NCBI GenBank assembly: GCA_018648945.1
Contig: JABGQJ010000147.1
Location: 1 to 13,440 of the forward strand
Direction: 5' to 3'
From: Victivallales bacterium
GTDB taxonomy: Bacteria > Verrucomicrobiota > Lentisphaeria > Oligosphaerales > Lenti-02
Length of the DNA stretch: 13,440 bases
In this document: piece by piece, positions 7,975 to 13,440 of the stretch
Numbering within the stretch: the first letter of the stretch is position 1
Layout of the letters: each line of letters starts with the position of its first letter
Position numbers and translations under genes: made by a program
The notes under the pieces: model-generated
Database searches by the model: none
The model's input: the letters and a program-made list of their open reading frames with translations, nothing else
What the model was told of the DNA's origin: nothing

Positions 7975-10190
7975 GGGCGAAGTACCTGCCGGACCAGTTC
8001 GCAGAGGCGTTGGCGTCCGGCATTGTTAGGGGTCGACAGGGTTACCGCGCCTTGGGCCGCAGTGAAGTATTGGGAAAACAGGCCTGAATCGAAGGTGCCG
8101 CGTCGCTCGGCCGAGAACGCATCCACCACGGGGACCCCGAGCTGGAAGCCCAGCCCCTTCACCAGAAGCGCAGCCTCACGCGTGGTAGCGGGGGCGGCAT
8201 CGGGGAGGCTCGGCAACGCCATAAGATATGGGCGGGTTCCGTGCGCATGGGCCGCCTGGACGAGGAAGAGCAGATGACGGCAGAGATCGCGCGCGCTGGC
8301 GCCCACCTGAAGATCTTCCCAGCCAAGCGCGAACAGCGTCGCATCCGCACGCCGTTCGGCCAGGGCGGGCAGGAGCCCGAATTTGCGGAGATCCCCCGCA
8401 GCGCCTGCGGCCCGACCGCGCGGGACGGCCAGGCGGGACACGGCGTAGGGGAGCTGTTCTCCCAGTACGGTCTCCGGACGCACGTCGGCTTCTGGCCCGG
8501 AAACGGTGGCCCAGAAGTCGTCCAGAATCACCAGATGGGGGGTGCCTTTCCGGCCTGTCGGCGGCAAGGGGCGAAGCGCCGCCAGCGGGTTGCAGACAAG
8601 CAGAGCCCGTTCGCGGTCCACGAAGAGAGACCGCCCCACGGCACGCAGACCAACCAGGCTGTCGGCCGGCCGCAGAATGCGCAAGGTCCGCCGCCGTGCC
8701 ACTTCGTGACCGTCCAGCATCACCCGCAGTTCCAGGCTTCGGGCAGTGGCCTCGATCGCGATGGAGAGAGCCGTCTCCGCGCCCTTGCGGTCAGCCTTGC
8801 ATACGACCTCGCCGGAGCGGAGCGTGCTCCCCTTGGCATCGCGCAGCAGCCAGTGGAGCCGGAGGCGACTGGCGATCTCGGAGGAGATGTGGTCGAGACG
8901 GTCCAGGTCCACCTTGGCTTCGAAGGGCTGACCGCTTGAGAGCACGGCCTGCGCCTCCTGTATGCGTACATCCACCTCGAACGTAGTCGGAGGCAACCAG
9001 ACGTGGCGAGAGGGAAAGAGCAGCGTCTCCTTCCCGAAGGGAACGCGGATCGGGGGCAGGGCGGGAATCGGCACGAACACCTCGCGATCCCCAGAGCTCT
9101 TGCTTGCCCATTGCGCCGCATCCAGGACCTTGCCTGAAACCTTGGGCGCGCCGAGCAAGGCATCAAGGAACTGATCCTGGCCATAGGCGCGCAGGCGTTG
9201 CTCGGCCCGAGCGAAGGTGAAGCCCCCGGCTTCTCCGTTCTGGCGTTCCACCAGGACGGTTGTGGGCAAACGAACGGAATGCTGGAGTTCTGTGGGGACG
9301 GGGCTGGCCTCCTTGCTTCCTCGGTCTCGCCAGAAGATCTGGGGAATGGGCTCGTCATGCTGCTGCACGACGATGTACTCCAGAAGATGGAACCCGGTAG
9401 CCAACTCCACGACCGGGCCCGTATATGGGTTGGGGGGGGTGCCTGAGCTGTTGTGCCAGTCCGCGACCGGCTTGCCATCGACGTAGACGAACCACGCGAC
9501 ATTTCTCTGATTCGCCCCAAACGCGACCGCGCGCGGGTTCTCGATCCGCAGATCGGTCGCCCAATGGATCACCGCCACCTTGCGCTCGCCGGGATCGGCC
9601 CATCTGCTTCGCTGCAGGGTCTGCCCGATCCCCACTGCATCCCATGCCCAGTAGAAGTACGTGCGCGCACGGTTCCTGAGGCTCGATCGCTTGCGGCGCA
9701 GAACCGGGGCGGCCCCGACCAGGCGAATCGCCTCTTCGGGAGTGAAGGGGCGCGTGGTCAGCGAGCGTGTGGAGCGTACGGAGCGGTGTAGCAGAGCCGG
9801 GGTGCGCTGGGCTGTGTCAAGAGCGGGCGGGGTCTTGAGCGACCCGTTCAGAAGGTAGACCTCGATCGGGGCTGCGGAGTCGGTCGCCGTGTTCTTAGTA
9901 CTGGCAGAGCGCAGCGTGGGCACGGCGACCTCGACCGCCACGGGCACATCCCCCATCCGGATCAGCCGGGCACCCAGCGCCCGCCCGCCCGGCAACATCG
10001 CGCGAACTTCCTTTGTCTCCCCGCGCAGGGCTTCGGGCAGATCGATGCGGGCCAAGTGGGGGAAGTGGGACGAACTCAGCGCCCGCAAGCGAACGGTTGC
10101 CCCCGGCACTTGCCAGGCTGGCGCGGCGCGCAAGGCGCCCGCCGCTATGAGAATGAGGATTGCCGCCCGTTTCGCGGCCCGGAGAATCAT
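7971..10190 (-). CDS. Secreted protein with PA14-like middle and degenerate SGNH-like C-terminus
   Basis: A 739-residue protein. Residues 1-23 form a signal peptide (basic MILRAAKRA, hydrophobic ILILIAAGAL, then RAAPA with a plausible cleavage site), so it is exported. Residues about 175-290 resemble a PA14-like sugar-binding sandwich (WFVYVDGKPVADWH, then VELATGFHLLEYIVV). Residues about 395-505 look like a beta-rich linker domain. Residues about 550-739 follow the SGNH-hydrolase layout: HLVILDDFW at the first strand, ALGWED (621-626) where GxND is expected, PYLMALPSLPD, and TPNNAGRQRLCELV at the final block. The nucleophile serine, block-III asparagine and final DxxH are not recognisable, so it may bind rather than cleave. 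Start: the frame is open to 10556, but ATG 10190 gives the signal peptide and the upstream part lies in the divergent promoter region. It overlaps the GT2 start by ATGA. No named family is recognised with certainty. Confidence 0.8.
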   Translation of the reverse strand: MILRAAKRAAILILIAAGALRAAPAWQVPGATVRLRALSSSHFPHLARIDLPEALRGETKEVRAMLPGGRALGARLIRMGDVPVAVEVAVPTLRSASTKNTATDSAAPIEVYLLNGSLKTPPALDTAQRTPALLHRSVRSTRSLTTRPFTPEEAIRLVGAAPVLRRKRSSLRNRARTYFYWAWDAVGIGQTLQRSRWADPGERKVAVIHWATDLRIENPRAVAFGANQRNVAWFVYVDGKPVADWHNSSGTPPNPYTGPVVELATGFHLLEYIVVQQHDEPIPQIFWRDRGSKEASPVPTELQHSVRLPTTVLVERQNGEAGGFTFARAEQRLRAYGQDQFLDALLGAPKVSGKVLDAAQWASKSSGDREVFVPIPALPPIRVPFGKETLLFPSRHVWLPPTTFEVDVRIQEAQAVLSSGQPFEAKVDLDRLDHISSEIASRLRLHWLLRDAKGSTLRSGEVVCKADRKGAETALSIAIEATARSLELRVMLDGHEVARRRTLRILRPADSLVGLRAVGRSLFVDRERALLVCNPLAALRPLPPTGRKGTPHLVILDDFWATVSGPEADVRPETVLGEQLPYAVSRLAVPRGRAAGAAGDLRKFGLLPALAERRADATLFALGWEDLQVGASARDLCRHLLFLVQAAHAHGTRPYLMALPSLPDAAPATTREAALLVKGLGFQLGVPVVDAFSAERRGTFDSGLFSQYFTAAQGAVTLSTPNNAGRQRLCELVRQVLRP

Positions 10191-10291
10191 GCCATCAACA
10201 CCCTTTGCTGCCCTACGCGTTCTCGACCCGGCGGCCTCACCGAGGGATACATCATCCCCCCCTGGCCCAAGTCCGCGCCGAACGGGAAGAC

Positions 10292-10321
10292 ATAACATCC
10301 AGTGCGGCGGGGGCATGTCAA
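10292..10321 (-). promoter_or_regulatory. Candidate promoter of the minus-strand glycan operon
   Basis: On the minus strand a perfect -35 box TTGACA (10321-10316) is followed after 18 bp by TGTTAT (10297-10292), a -10-like box. Transcription would start about 95 nt before the ATG at 10190 of the secreted protein. The -35 box lies inside the left part of an inverted repeat (10313-10335), a position where a bound regulator could block polymerase. Confidence 0.45.
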
Positions 10322-10335
10322 GCGTATCGACATGC
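10313..10335. promoter_or_regulatory. Inverted repeat GCATGTC-N9-GACATGC, candidate operator
   Basis: Two perfect 7-bp arms (10313-10319 and 10329-10335) are separated by 9 bp. Arm centres are 16 bp apart, rather more than the one helical turn common in operators. The repeat covers the -35 box of the minus-strand promoter and ends 9 bp before the -35 box of the plus-strand promoter, so one regulator could control both directions. The regulator is not encoded in this window as far as can be seen. Confidence 0.4.
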
Positions 10336-10344
10336 TCACAGGCA

Positions 10345-10373
10345 TTGTTCGCCCGCCCATGTCCCGTTATGGT
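10345..10373 (+). promoter_or_regulatory. Candidate promoter of the solute-binding protein and miaA
   Basis: TTGTTC (10345-10350) and TATGGT (10368-10373) are separated by 17 bp, close to sigma70 consensus. Transcription would start near 10380, leaving a leader of about 65 nt before ATG 10447. Confidence 0.4.
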
Positions 10374-10396
10374 AGGCCTGGAACCCACATCCCCTC

Positions 10397-10412
10397 TCCC
10401 CGGCAACGGGGA
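10397..10412 (+). other. Small leader hairpin with GCAA tetraloop
   Basis: TCCCCG (10397-10402) pairs with CGGGGA (10407-10412) around the loop GCAA, a GNRA-type tetraloop. It lies in the predicted 5' leader of the solute-binding protein gene, 34 nt before its start. There is no T-run, so it is not a standard terminator. It could stabilise the mRNA or be chance in GC-rich DNA. Confidence 0.35.
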
Positions 10413-10435
10413 CCCAGAGACCCCATCTTCACAGC

Positions 10436-10439
10436 GAGG
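10436..10439 (+). promoter_or_regulatory. Ribosome binding site of the solute-binding protein
   Basis: GAGG 7 nt before ATG 10447. It decides the start against the long in-frame upstream extension, which is antisense to the secreted-protein gene. Confidence 0.55.
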
Positions 10440-10446
10440 TCCCGAT

Positions 10447-11721
10447 ATGTTCCGCACGTTACTTGCCTCACTCGTTCTGGTCGCGGCACTGCTCACCGGC
10501 TGCAGGAAGCCGGCCGAGGACGACGGAAACATCAAACTGACGTTCTGGCATATCATGAACTATGAGGGACCGAAGGAAGTCCTGGAGGCGGCCGTGAAGC
10601 GGTTCGAGGCGGCGCATCCCGGGGTTACGGTGGAGACCCAAACCTTCGCGAATGATGCCTACAAAGACAAACTCCCGGTGGAGGTGGCCTCGAACACCGC
10701 GCCGGACGTGTTCTTCACGTGGGGCGGCGGCATGTTGGCAGAGTTCGCGCGTGCGGGCCGTGTCGTCAAGCTGGATCAGGCTTTGTCGAAGGACGGATGG
10801 CACAAACGCTTTATTGAACAGGCGCTGGCCATCTGTTCGAGCGATGGCAGCGCGTATGCGGTCCCGCTCGACCTCGCGGTCGTGCCGCTCTGGTACAACC
10901 GCGAGCTGTTGGCCAAGCAGGGCGTCACCCCCCCGGCGACCTTCGTCGAGCTGCTGGCCGCCTGCAAGAAGCTCAGACAGGCGGACGTGACCCCGCTTGC
11001 GCTCGGCAACCAGAAGGTCTGGCCGGGGGCCTTCTACTTCGTCAACCTCGCCGCCCGCCAAGGCGGCACGAAGCTCTTTCTCGATGCGGCGGTGGGGCGC
11101 CCGGGGGCCACGCTGGATGACCGGTCGTTCGTCACGGCAGGCGAGAATCTGCGCCGCCTGGTCGATGCGGGAGCGTTCCCGAGTGGCTTCAACGGGTTGG
11201 ACGATGCGGCCGCCCGGACGCGTTTCCTCAACGATGAGGCCGCCATGTATCTGATGGGCACCTGGCTGGTGGCCCGCGTCAAGACCGAAGTGCCGGAATT
11301 CATGGACAAGCTGGCCTGCGTGCCTTTCCCATCGGTCGCCGGCGGCAAGGGCGATGCAAGCACCGTGGTGGGCGGCGTGAACTGCGCCTTCGCCGTTTCC
11401 TCCTCCTGCAAGCATCCGGAACTGGCCACTGAGCTGCTGCGCTATCTGACGGCGGCGGAAGTGGTCGATGGTTGGTGCGAAATTGGCCGGATCCCCGCCC
11501 TCAAGACCAGCGAGAAGCAGGCCTTCAAGCTCCCCGAACCCACGCGCCAAGCGCAGGCTCTGCTGAGCAAGGCGGCCTATCTCCAGCCCTACTACGACCA
11601 GTACCTGCGCCCCCGACTTGCCGAAGAGCACAAGAAGACCACCCAAGGCATCTTCGCGGACACGCTGACCCCGCAGGCAGCGGCCGACCGCATGGCCAAG
11701 CTGGCTGCCAAGGAGCGGTAG
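10447..11721 (+). CDS. ABC-type extracellular sugar-binding lipoprotein (family 1)
   Basis: A 424-residue solute-binding protein. The N-terminus is a lipoprotein signal: FRTLLASLVLVAALLTGC, with lipobox LLTGC and Cys19 as the lipid-modified residue. The mature part opens with IKLTFWHIMNYEGPKEVLEAAVKRFEAAHPGVTVE, typical of family 1 (maltose/oligosaccharide) binding proteins. It continues with APDVFFTWGGG, AYAVPLDLAVVPLWYNRELLAKQGVTPPATF and an FLNDEAAMYLMGTWLV segment, all in the expected family order. It should capture a sugar or oligosaccharide outside the inner membrane; the exact ligand is unreadable. No permease or ATPase genes adjoin it: miaA follows directly, so the transporter core must be elsewhere or shared. 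Start: the frame is open upstream to 9889, but ATG 10447 gives the lipoprotein signal and has GAGG (10436-10439) 7 nt before it. Confidence 0.93.
   Translation: MFRTLLASLVLVAALLTGCRKPAEDDGNIKLTFWHIMNYEGPKEVLEAAVKRFEAAHPGVTVETQTFANDAYKDKLPVEVASNTAPDVFFTWGGGMLAEFARAGRVVKLDQALSKDGWHKRFIEQALAICSSDGSAYAVPLDLAVVPLWYNRELLAKQGVTPPATFVELLAACKKLRQADVTPLALGNQKVWPGAFYFVNLAARQGGTKLFLDAAVGRPGATLDDRSFVTAGENLRRLVDAGAFPSGFNGLDDAAARTRFLNDEAAMYLMGTWLVARVKTEVPEFMDKLACVPFPSVAGGKGDASTVVGGVNCAFAVSSSCKHPELATELLRYLTAAEVVDGWCEIGRIPALKTSEKQAFKLPEPTRQAQALLSKAAYLQPYYDQYLRPRLAEEHKKTTQGIFADTLTPQAAADRMAKLAAKER
11710..11715 (+). promoter_or_regulatory. Ribosome binding site of miaA inside the preceding gene
   Basis: AAGGAG lies within the last codons of the solute-binding protein gene, 6 nt before GTG 11722. 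It is the strongest Shine-Dalgarno match in the window and explains the use of a GTG start directly after the TAG stop (11719-11721). Confidence 0.75.
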
Positions 11722-12708
11722 GTGGCCGTGGCTGCTCCCAGTCCCATCCGTTGCCTCGCCGTTCTCGGGCCTACTGCCACGGGCAAGACCCAGCTTGCCG
11801 TCCAACTGGCTCGCCGGTTCCAGGGCGAAGTGGTCAGTGCCGACTCGCGCCAAGTCTATCGGGGCTTGGACGTGGGAACGGGCAAAGACCTGGTGGACTA
11901 CGGTTTCGGCAGCGAGGCCGTACCCTATCACCTGATCGATATCTGTGATCCCGGTGAAGTCTGCCACCTCTTCCACTATCTGGAACTGGCCCGCAAGGCG
12001 GTCCGGGACATCGCCGCCCGGGGCCTCCTGCCCATCATCGCAGGCGGCACGGCGCTCTACCTGAACGCCTTGCTGGACGAATACGAGTTGGCCGGCGGCG
12101 CCCCCGACCCCGCCCTGCGCCAGGAACTCGCGGCGCTCTCCGAGGAGCAGTTGCTGGACCTCCTGCGCAGCGAAGCTCCCGATCTGTACGAGCGAACCGA
12201 CAAGACCCAGCGCAAGCGCATCGTCCGCGCCGTCGAGATCGCCCGGACCCGCACCGAGGCCGACCAGACTCCCTCGCTGACCCTCGATCCCCTCCTGCTT
12301 GCGCCCTACTACCCGCGGCAGGAGGTCCATCGACGCATCGAGCAGCGGCTGGATGCCCGGCTCAACGCCGGACTGATCGAGGAAGTCGCTGCCTTGCACG
12401 AGTCGGGCGCTCCCTGGGAGTGGTTGGACGACCTCGGCCTGGAGTACCGCTACGTCTCCCGCTACCTGCGCGGCGAGCTGTCGCGTGAAGAGATGCGGGA
12501 GGCGCTGTTCACCAAGATCCGGCAGTTCTGCAAGTCCCAGGACATCTGGGCCCGCAAGATGGAGCGCGAAGGCAAGACCATCTACTGGCTCCCCAATGGC
12601 GATCCAGAACAAGCCGCCGAGTTGGTCGAACGGTTCCTGGCCGGGCAGGATCTCCCACCCCCCCAACTCCGCCTGATGGAGACCTTCTACGGTCCCCGCA
12701 GTAACTGA
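11722..12708 (+). CDS. miaA: tRNA dimethylallyltransferase MiaA
   Basis: A 328-residue enzyme that transfers a dimethylallyl group to N6 of adenosine 37 in tRNAs reading UNN codons. Motifs: P-loop GPTATGKT (16-23), SADSRQVYRGLDVGTGKD (39-56, with the conserved catalytic Asp41), PYHLIDICDP (68-77), IIAGGTALYLNALL (105-118) and the basic segment DKTQRKRIVRAVEI (160-173). The C-terminal part reads LGLEYRYVSRYL (238-249) and later FCKSQDIWARKME (269-281). Most MiaA proteins have a YAKRQxTWFR-type stretch there, so this is a divergent subtype. The EYRYVSRYL form recalls the second MiaA type I know from Bacteroidetes-like genomes. It starts on GTG with no gap after the solute-binding protein stop; translation from the upstream message is likely. 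Function is confident by motif order; the altered C-terminal residues could affect tRNA binding. Confidence 0.95.
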   Translation: MAVAAPSPIRCLAVLGPTATGKTQLAVQLARRFQGEVVSADSRQVYRGLDVGTGKDLVDYGFGSEAVPYHLIDICDPGEVCHLFHYLELARKAVRDIAARGLLPIIAGGTALYLNALLDEYELAGGAPDPALRQELAALSEEQLLDLLRSEAPDLYERTDKTQRKRIVRAVEIARTRTEADQTPSLTLDPLLLAPYYPRQEVHRRIEQRLDARLNAGLIEEVAALHESGAPWEWLDDLGLEYRYVSRYLRGELSREEMREALFTKIRQFCKSQDIWARKMEREGKTIYWLPNGDPEQAAELVERFLAGQDLPPPQLRLMETFYGPRSN

Positions 12709-12822
12709 GGCCGGTTTTGCGGCAGACGTGGAGTTGTCCTTGGCCGGTGTGGGCCATGCAGAATGCAGAACGGGGGAGGGGCTGGTGAGCAGCAGGTAGA
12801 GAGGAAGTTGAGGCACTCCTCC

Positions 12823-12858
12823 ATCGGGCGAATCAGTCGGATGGGACGAATCGGGCTG
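12823..12858. repeat. Imperfect 9-bp tandem repeat, four units
   Basis: Consecutive 9-mers read ATCGGGCGA, ATCAGTCGG, ATGGGACGA and ATCGGGCTG (12823-12858). Spaced strings of ATCGGACGA-like units occur between genes in some high-GC PVC-type genomes, as far as I recall. It is not inside a supported gene. Confidence 0.6.
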
Positions 12859-13012
12859 AAGAAGCGCTGCCACTGCCCCAGCATCCATGCGGCGCCATTG
12901 CGGCGCACGGATGACCAAGCCCTGCTGCCCACTCCGCAGCGGTGCGTCAGCAACGGCATCCGCTTGGCGGAACGGGTCGGCAAAGCCGGTCCGTATCGCC
13001 AAGCCATACCGA

Positions 13013-13051
13013 GGGGTCCGGGGAGACGCGTCTCCCCGGCGGGGTCCGGGG
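13013..13051. repeat. REP-like element: 22-bp palindrome between 11-bp direct repeats
   Basis: Positions 13018-13039 form a perfect 22-bp palindrome with arm CCGGGGAGACG. The 11-mer GGGGTCCGGGG occurs at 13013-13023 and again at 13041-13051, exactly 28 bp apart. Such GC-rich intergenic palindromes are typical of dispersed REP-like elements. It could also end transcription from miaA as a strong hairpin, but there is no T-run after it and it lies about 310 bp downstream. Confidence 0.6.
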
Positions 13052-13190
13052 CTGGGCCCGCGTCCCAGGATGGCTGACTCCTCCCGTCAGAGCCTGGGAT
13101 CAAGGCGGCGGTAGGCGAAGAGAGGCGGGGTATCGGGCGAACCGGGTGGCGTTCCCTTGGCCAGGCGCTTGCGTAGAGGGCGAAGGGGAC

Positions 13191-13238
13191 GGGCTCTTTT
13201 GGTCCCAGAGCGTGAATGGCGCGATACCAAAGGGCCCC
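13191..13238 (+). other. Potential long hairpin, plus-strand RNA
   Basis: 13191-13203 can pair with 13226-13238 over 13 positions with one C-C mismatch and two G-U wobbles, including the perfect core TTTGGT/ACCAAA. The loop is 22 nt. The wobbles favour the plus-strand transcript. No gene for it is visible; it may be chance or part of an untranslated or dispersed element. Confidence 0.3.
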
Positions 13239-13318
13239 CTTGACTGCGCCGGATCGGCTGCGCGAGTTCGCGGTGGAGCCGCAGCGTCGCCTGGATTGAA
13301 GGCGGCGGATCTCCCGGC

Positions 13319-13440
13319 CTAACGCCCGTAGTGGTGATGGGCCAGTCGCGTCTCGGTCCGGGCGCACACGTCCACGTGCCAGAGTTCGAAGTGGTCGGCA
13401 CAGACGCGGTATTCCAGTACGCCCCGATGGTCCTGCACCT
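13319..13440 (-). CDS. C-terminal fragment of an unidentified protein, cut by window edge
   Basis: Minus-strand frame ending with TAG (13321-13319) reads 40 residues from the right edge, including GVLEYRVCADHFELWHVDV and ending RLAHHHYGR. Composition is protein-like (mixed hydrophobic and charged, strong G/C at third codon positions), unlike the Arg/Pro-rich alternative frame that runs from 13401 to 13087. I do not recognise a family from this tail. It is convergent with miaA. Confidence 0.5.
   Translation of the reverse strand, partial: VQDHRGVLEYRVCADHFELWHVDVCARTETRLAHHHYGR

Larger units (their letters stand above)
12709..13318. other. About 610 bp without a supported gene, with several small repeats
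   Basis: Between the stop of miaA and the minus-strand tail at the right edge, open frames on both strands read as Arg/Pro/Ser-rich shadow sequence without recognisable domains. The region holds a 9-bp imperfect tandem repeat, a 22-bp palindrome with flanking direct repeats and a long hairpin potential, each listed separately. I see no tRNA, rRNA or clear T-run terminator directly after miaA. Confidence 0.6.

Noticed and set aside
6868..8277. Plus-strand open frame opposite the GT2 gene
   Set aside because: Antisense artefact of third-position GC bias; the GT2 frame carries all family motifs.
9889..10446. In-frame N-terminal extension of the solute-binding protein
   Set aside because: It would place 186 Arg/Pro/Ser-rich residues before a clear lipoprotein signal, and it overlaps the secreted-protein gene on the other strand.
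10191..10556. In-frame upstream extension of the secreted protein
   Set aside because: It would bury the signal peptide, cross the divergent promoter region and overlap the start of the solute-binding protein gene.
10468..13002. Minus-strand open frame of 844 codons opposite the binding protein and miaA
   Set aside because: It is antisense to two well-identified genes, has shadow-type composition (Gly, Leu, Gln, Arg) and shows no motifs.
12687..13401. Arg/Pro-rich minus-strand frames in the right-hand gap
   Set aside because: No domain, shadow-like composition, interrupted by a palindromic repeat, and in conflict with the better protein-like tail at 13319-13440.
1..13440. CRISPR array, tRNA, rRNA, insertion sequence or phage genes
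   Set aside because: No regularly spaced repeats, RNA-gene signatures, transposase or integrase motifs were found on either strand.

Overview
The window is GC-rich, densely coded bacterial DNA holding eight protein genes with readable evolutionary signal. Six lie on the minus strand and two on the plus strand; the kinase at the left edge is cut by the window. The right edge holds the tail of a probable ninth, minus-strand gene. A lipobox lipoprotein, a secreted protein with an N-terminal signal peptide and multi-pass envelope glycosyltransferases fit a bacterium with an elaborate envelope. The Hanks-type kinase, the multidomain GH29 fucosidase, the MiaA subtype (ending in EYRYVSRYL, best known to me from Bacteroidetes and PVC-like genomes) and an imperfect 9-bp tandem repeat lean toward a PVC-group or related candidate-phylum organism. 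That placement is inference only.

Minus strand, read from 10190 down: (1) a secreted protein with a PA14-like middle region and a degenerate SGNH-like C-terminal region; (2) a membrane GT2 glycosyltransferase whose ATG overlaps the previous stop (ATGA); (3) after 13 bp, a multi-pass membrane protein resembling GT-C enzymes; (4) after 28 bp, a GH29 alpha-L-fucosidase with carbohydrate-binding-type domains; (5) after 18 bp, oligoendopeptidase F (pepF); (6) after 125 bp with its own candidate promoter, a serine/threonine kinase running off the left edge. Genes 1-5 look like one transcript. Genes 1-3 suggest a cell-surface glycan assembly cassette; fucosidase and pepF may be functionally linked or only co-transcribed.

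Plus strand: a 256-bp divergent intergenic region (10191-10446) carries a candidate promoter for each side and a perfect 7-bp-arm inverted repeat next to both. A family-1 sugar-type solute-binding lipoprotein follows, with no ABC permease or ATPase in view. It is followed without a gap by miaA, which starts on GTG with its ribosome binding site inside the end of the lipoprotein gene.

Right end: about 610 bp (12709-13318) without a supported gene. It holds a 9-bp imperfect tandem repeat, a 22-bp perfect palindrome between two 11-bp direct repeats (REP-like), and a long hairpin potential. The last 120 bases are the C-terminal tail of a minus-strand gene I cannot identify. Nothing here proves a new system; the best candidate for something undescribed is the pseudo-SGNH / GT2 / GT-C-like cassette with its putative operator.
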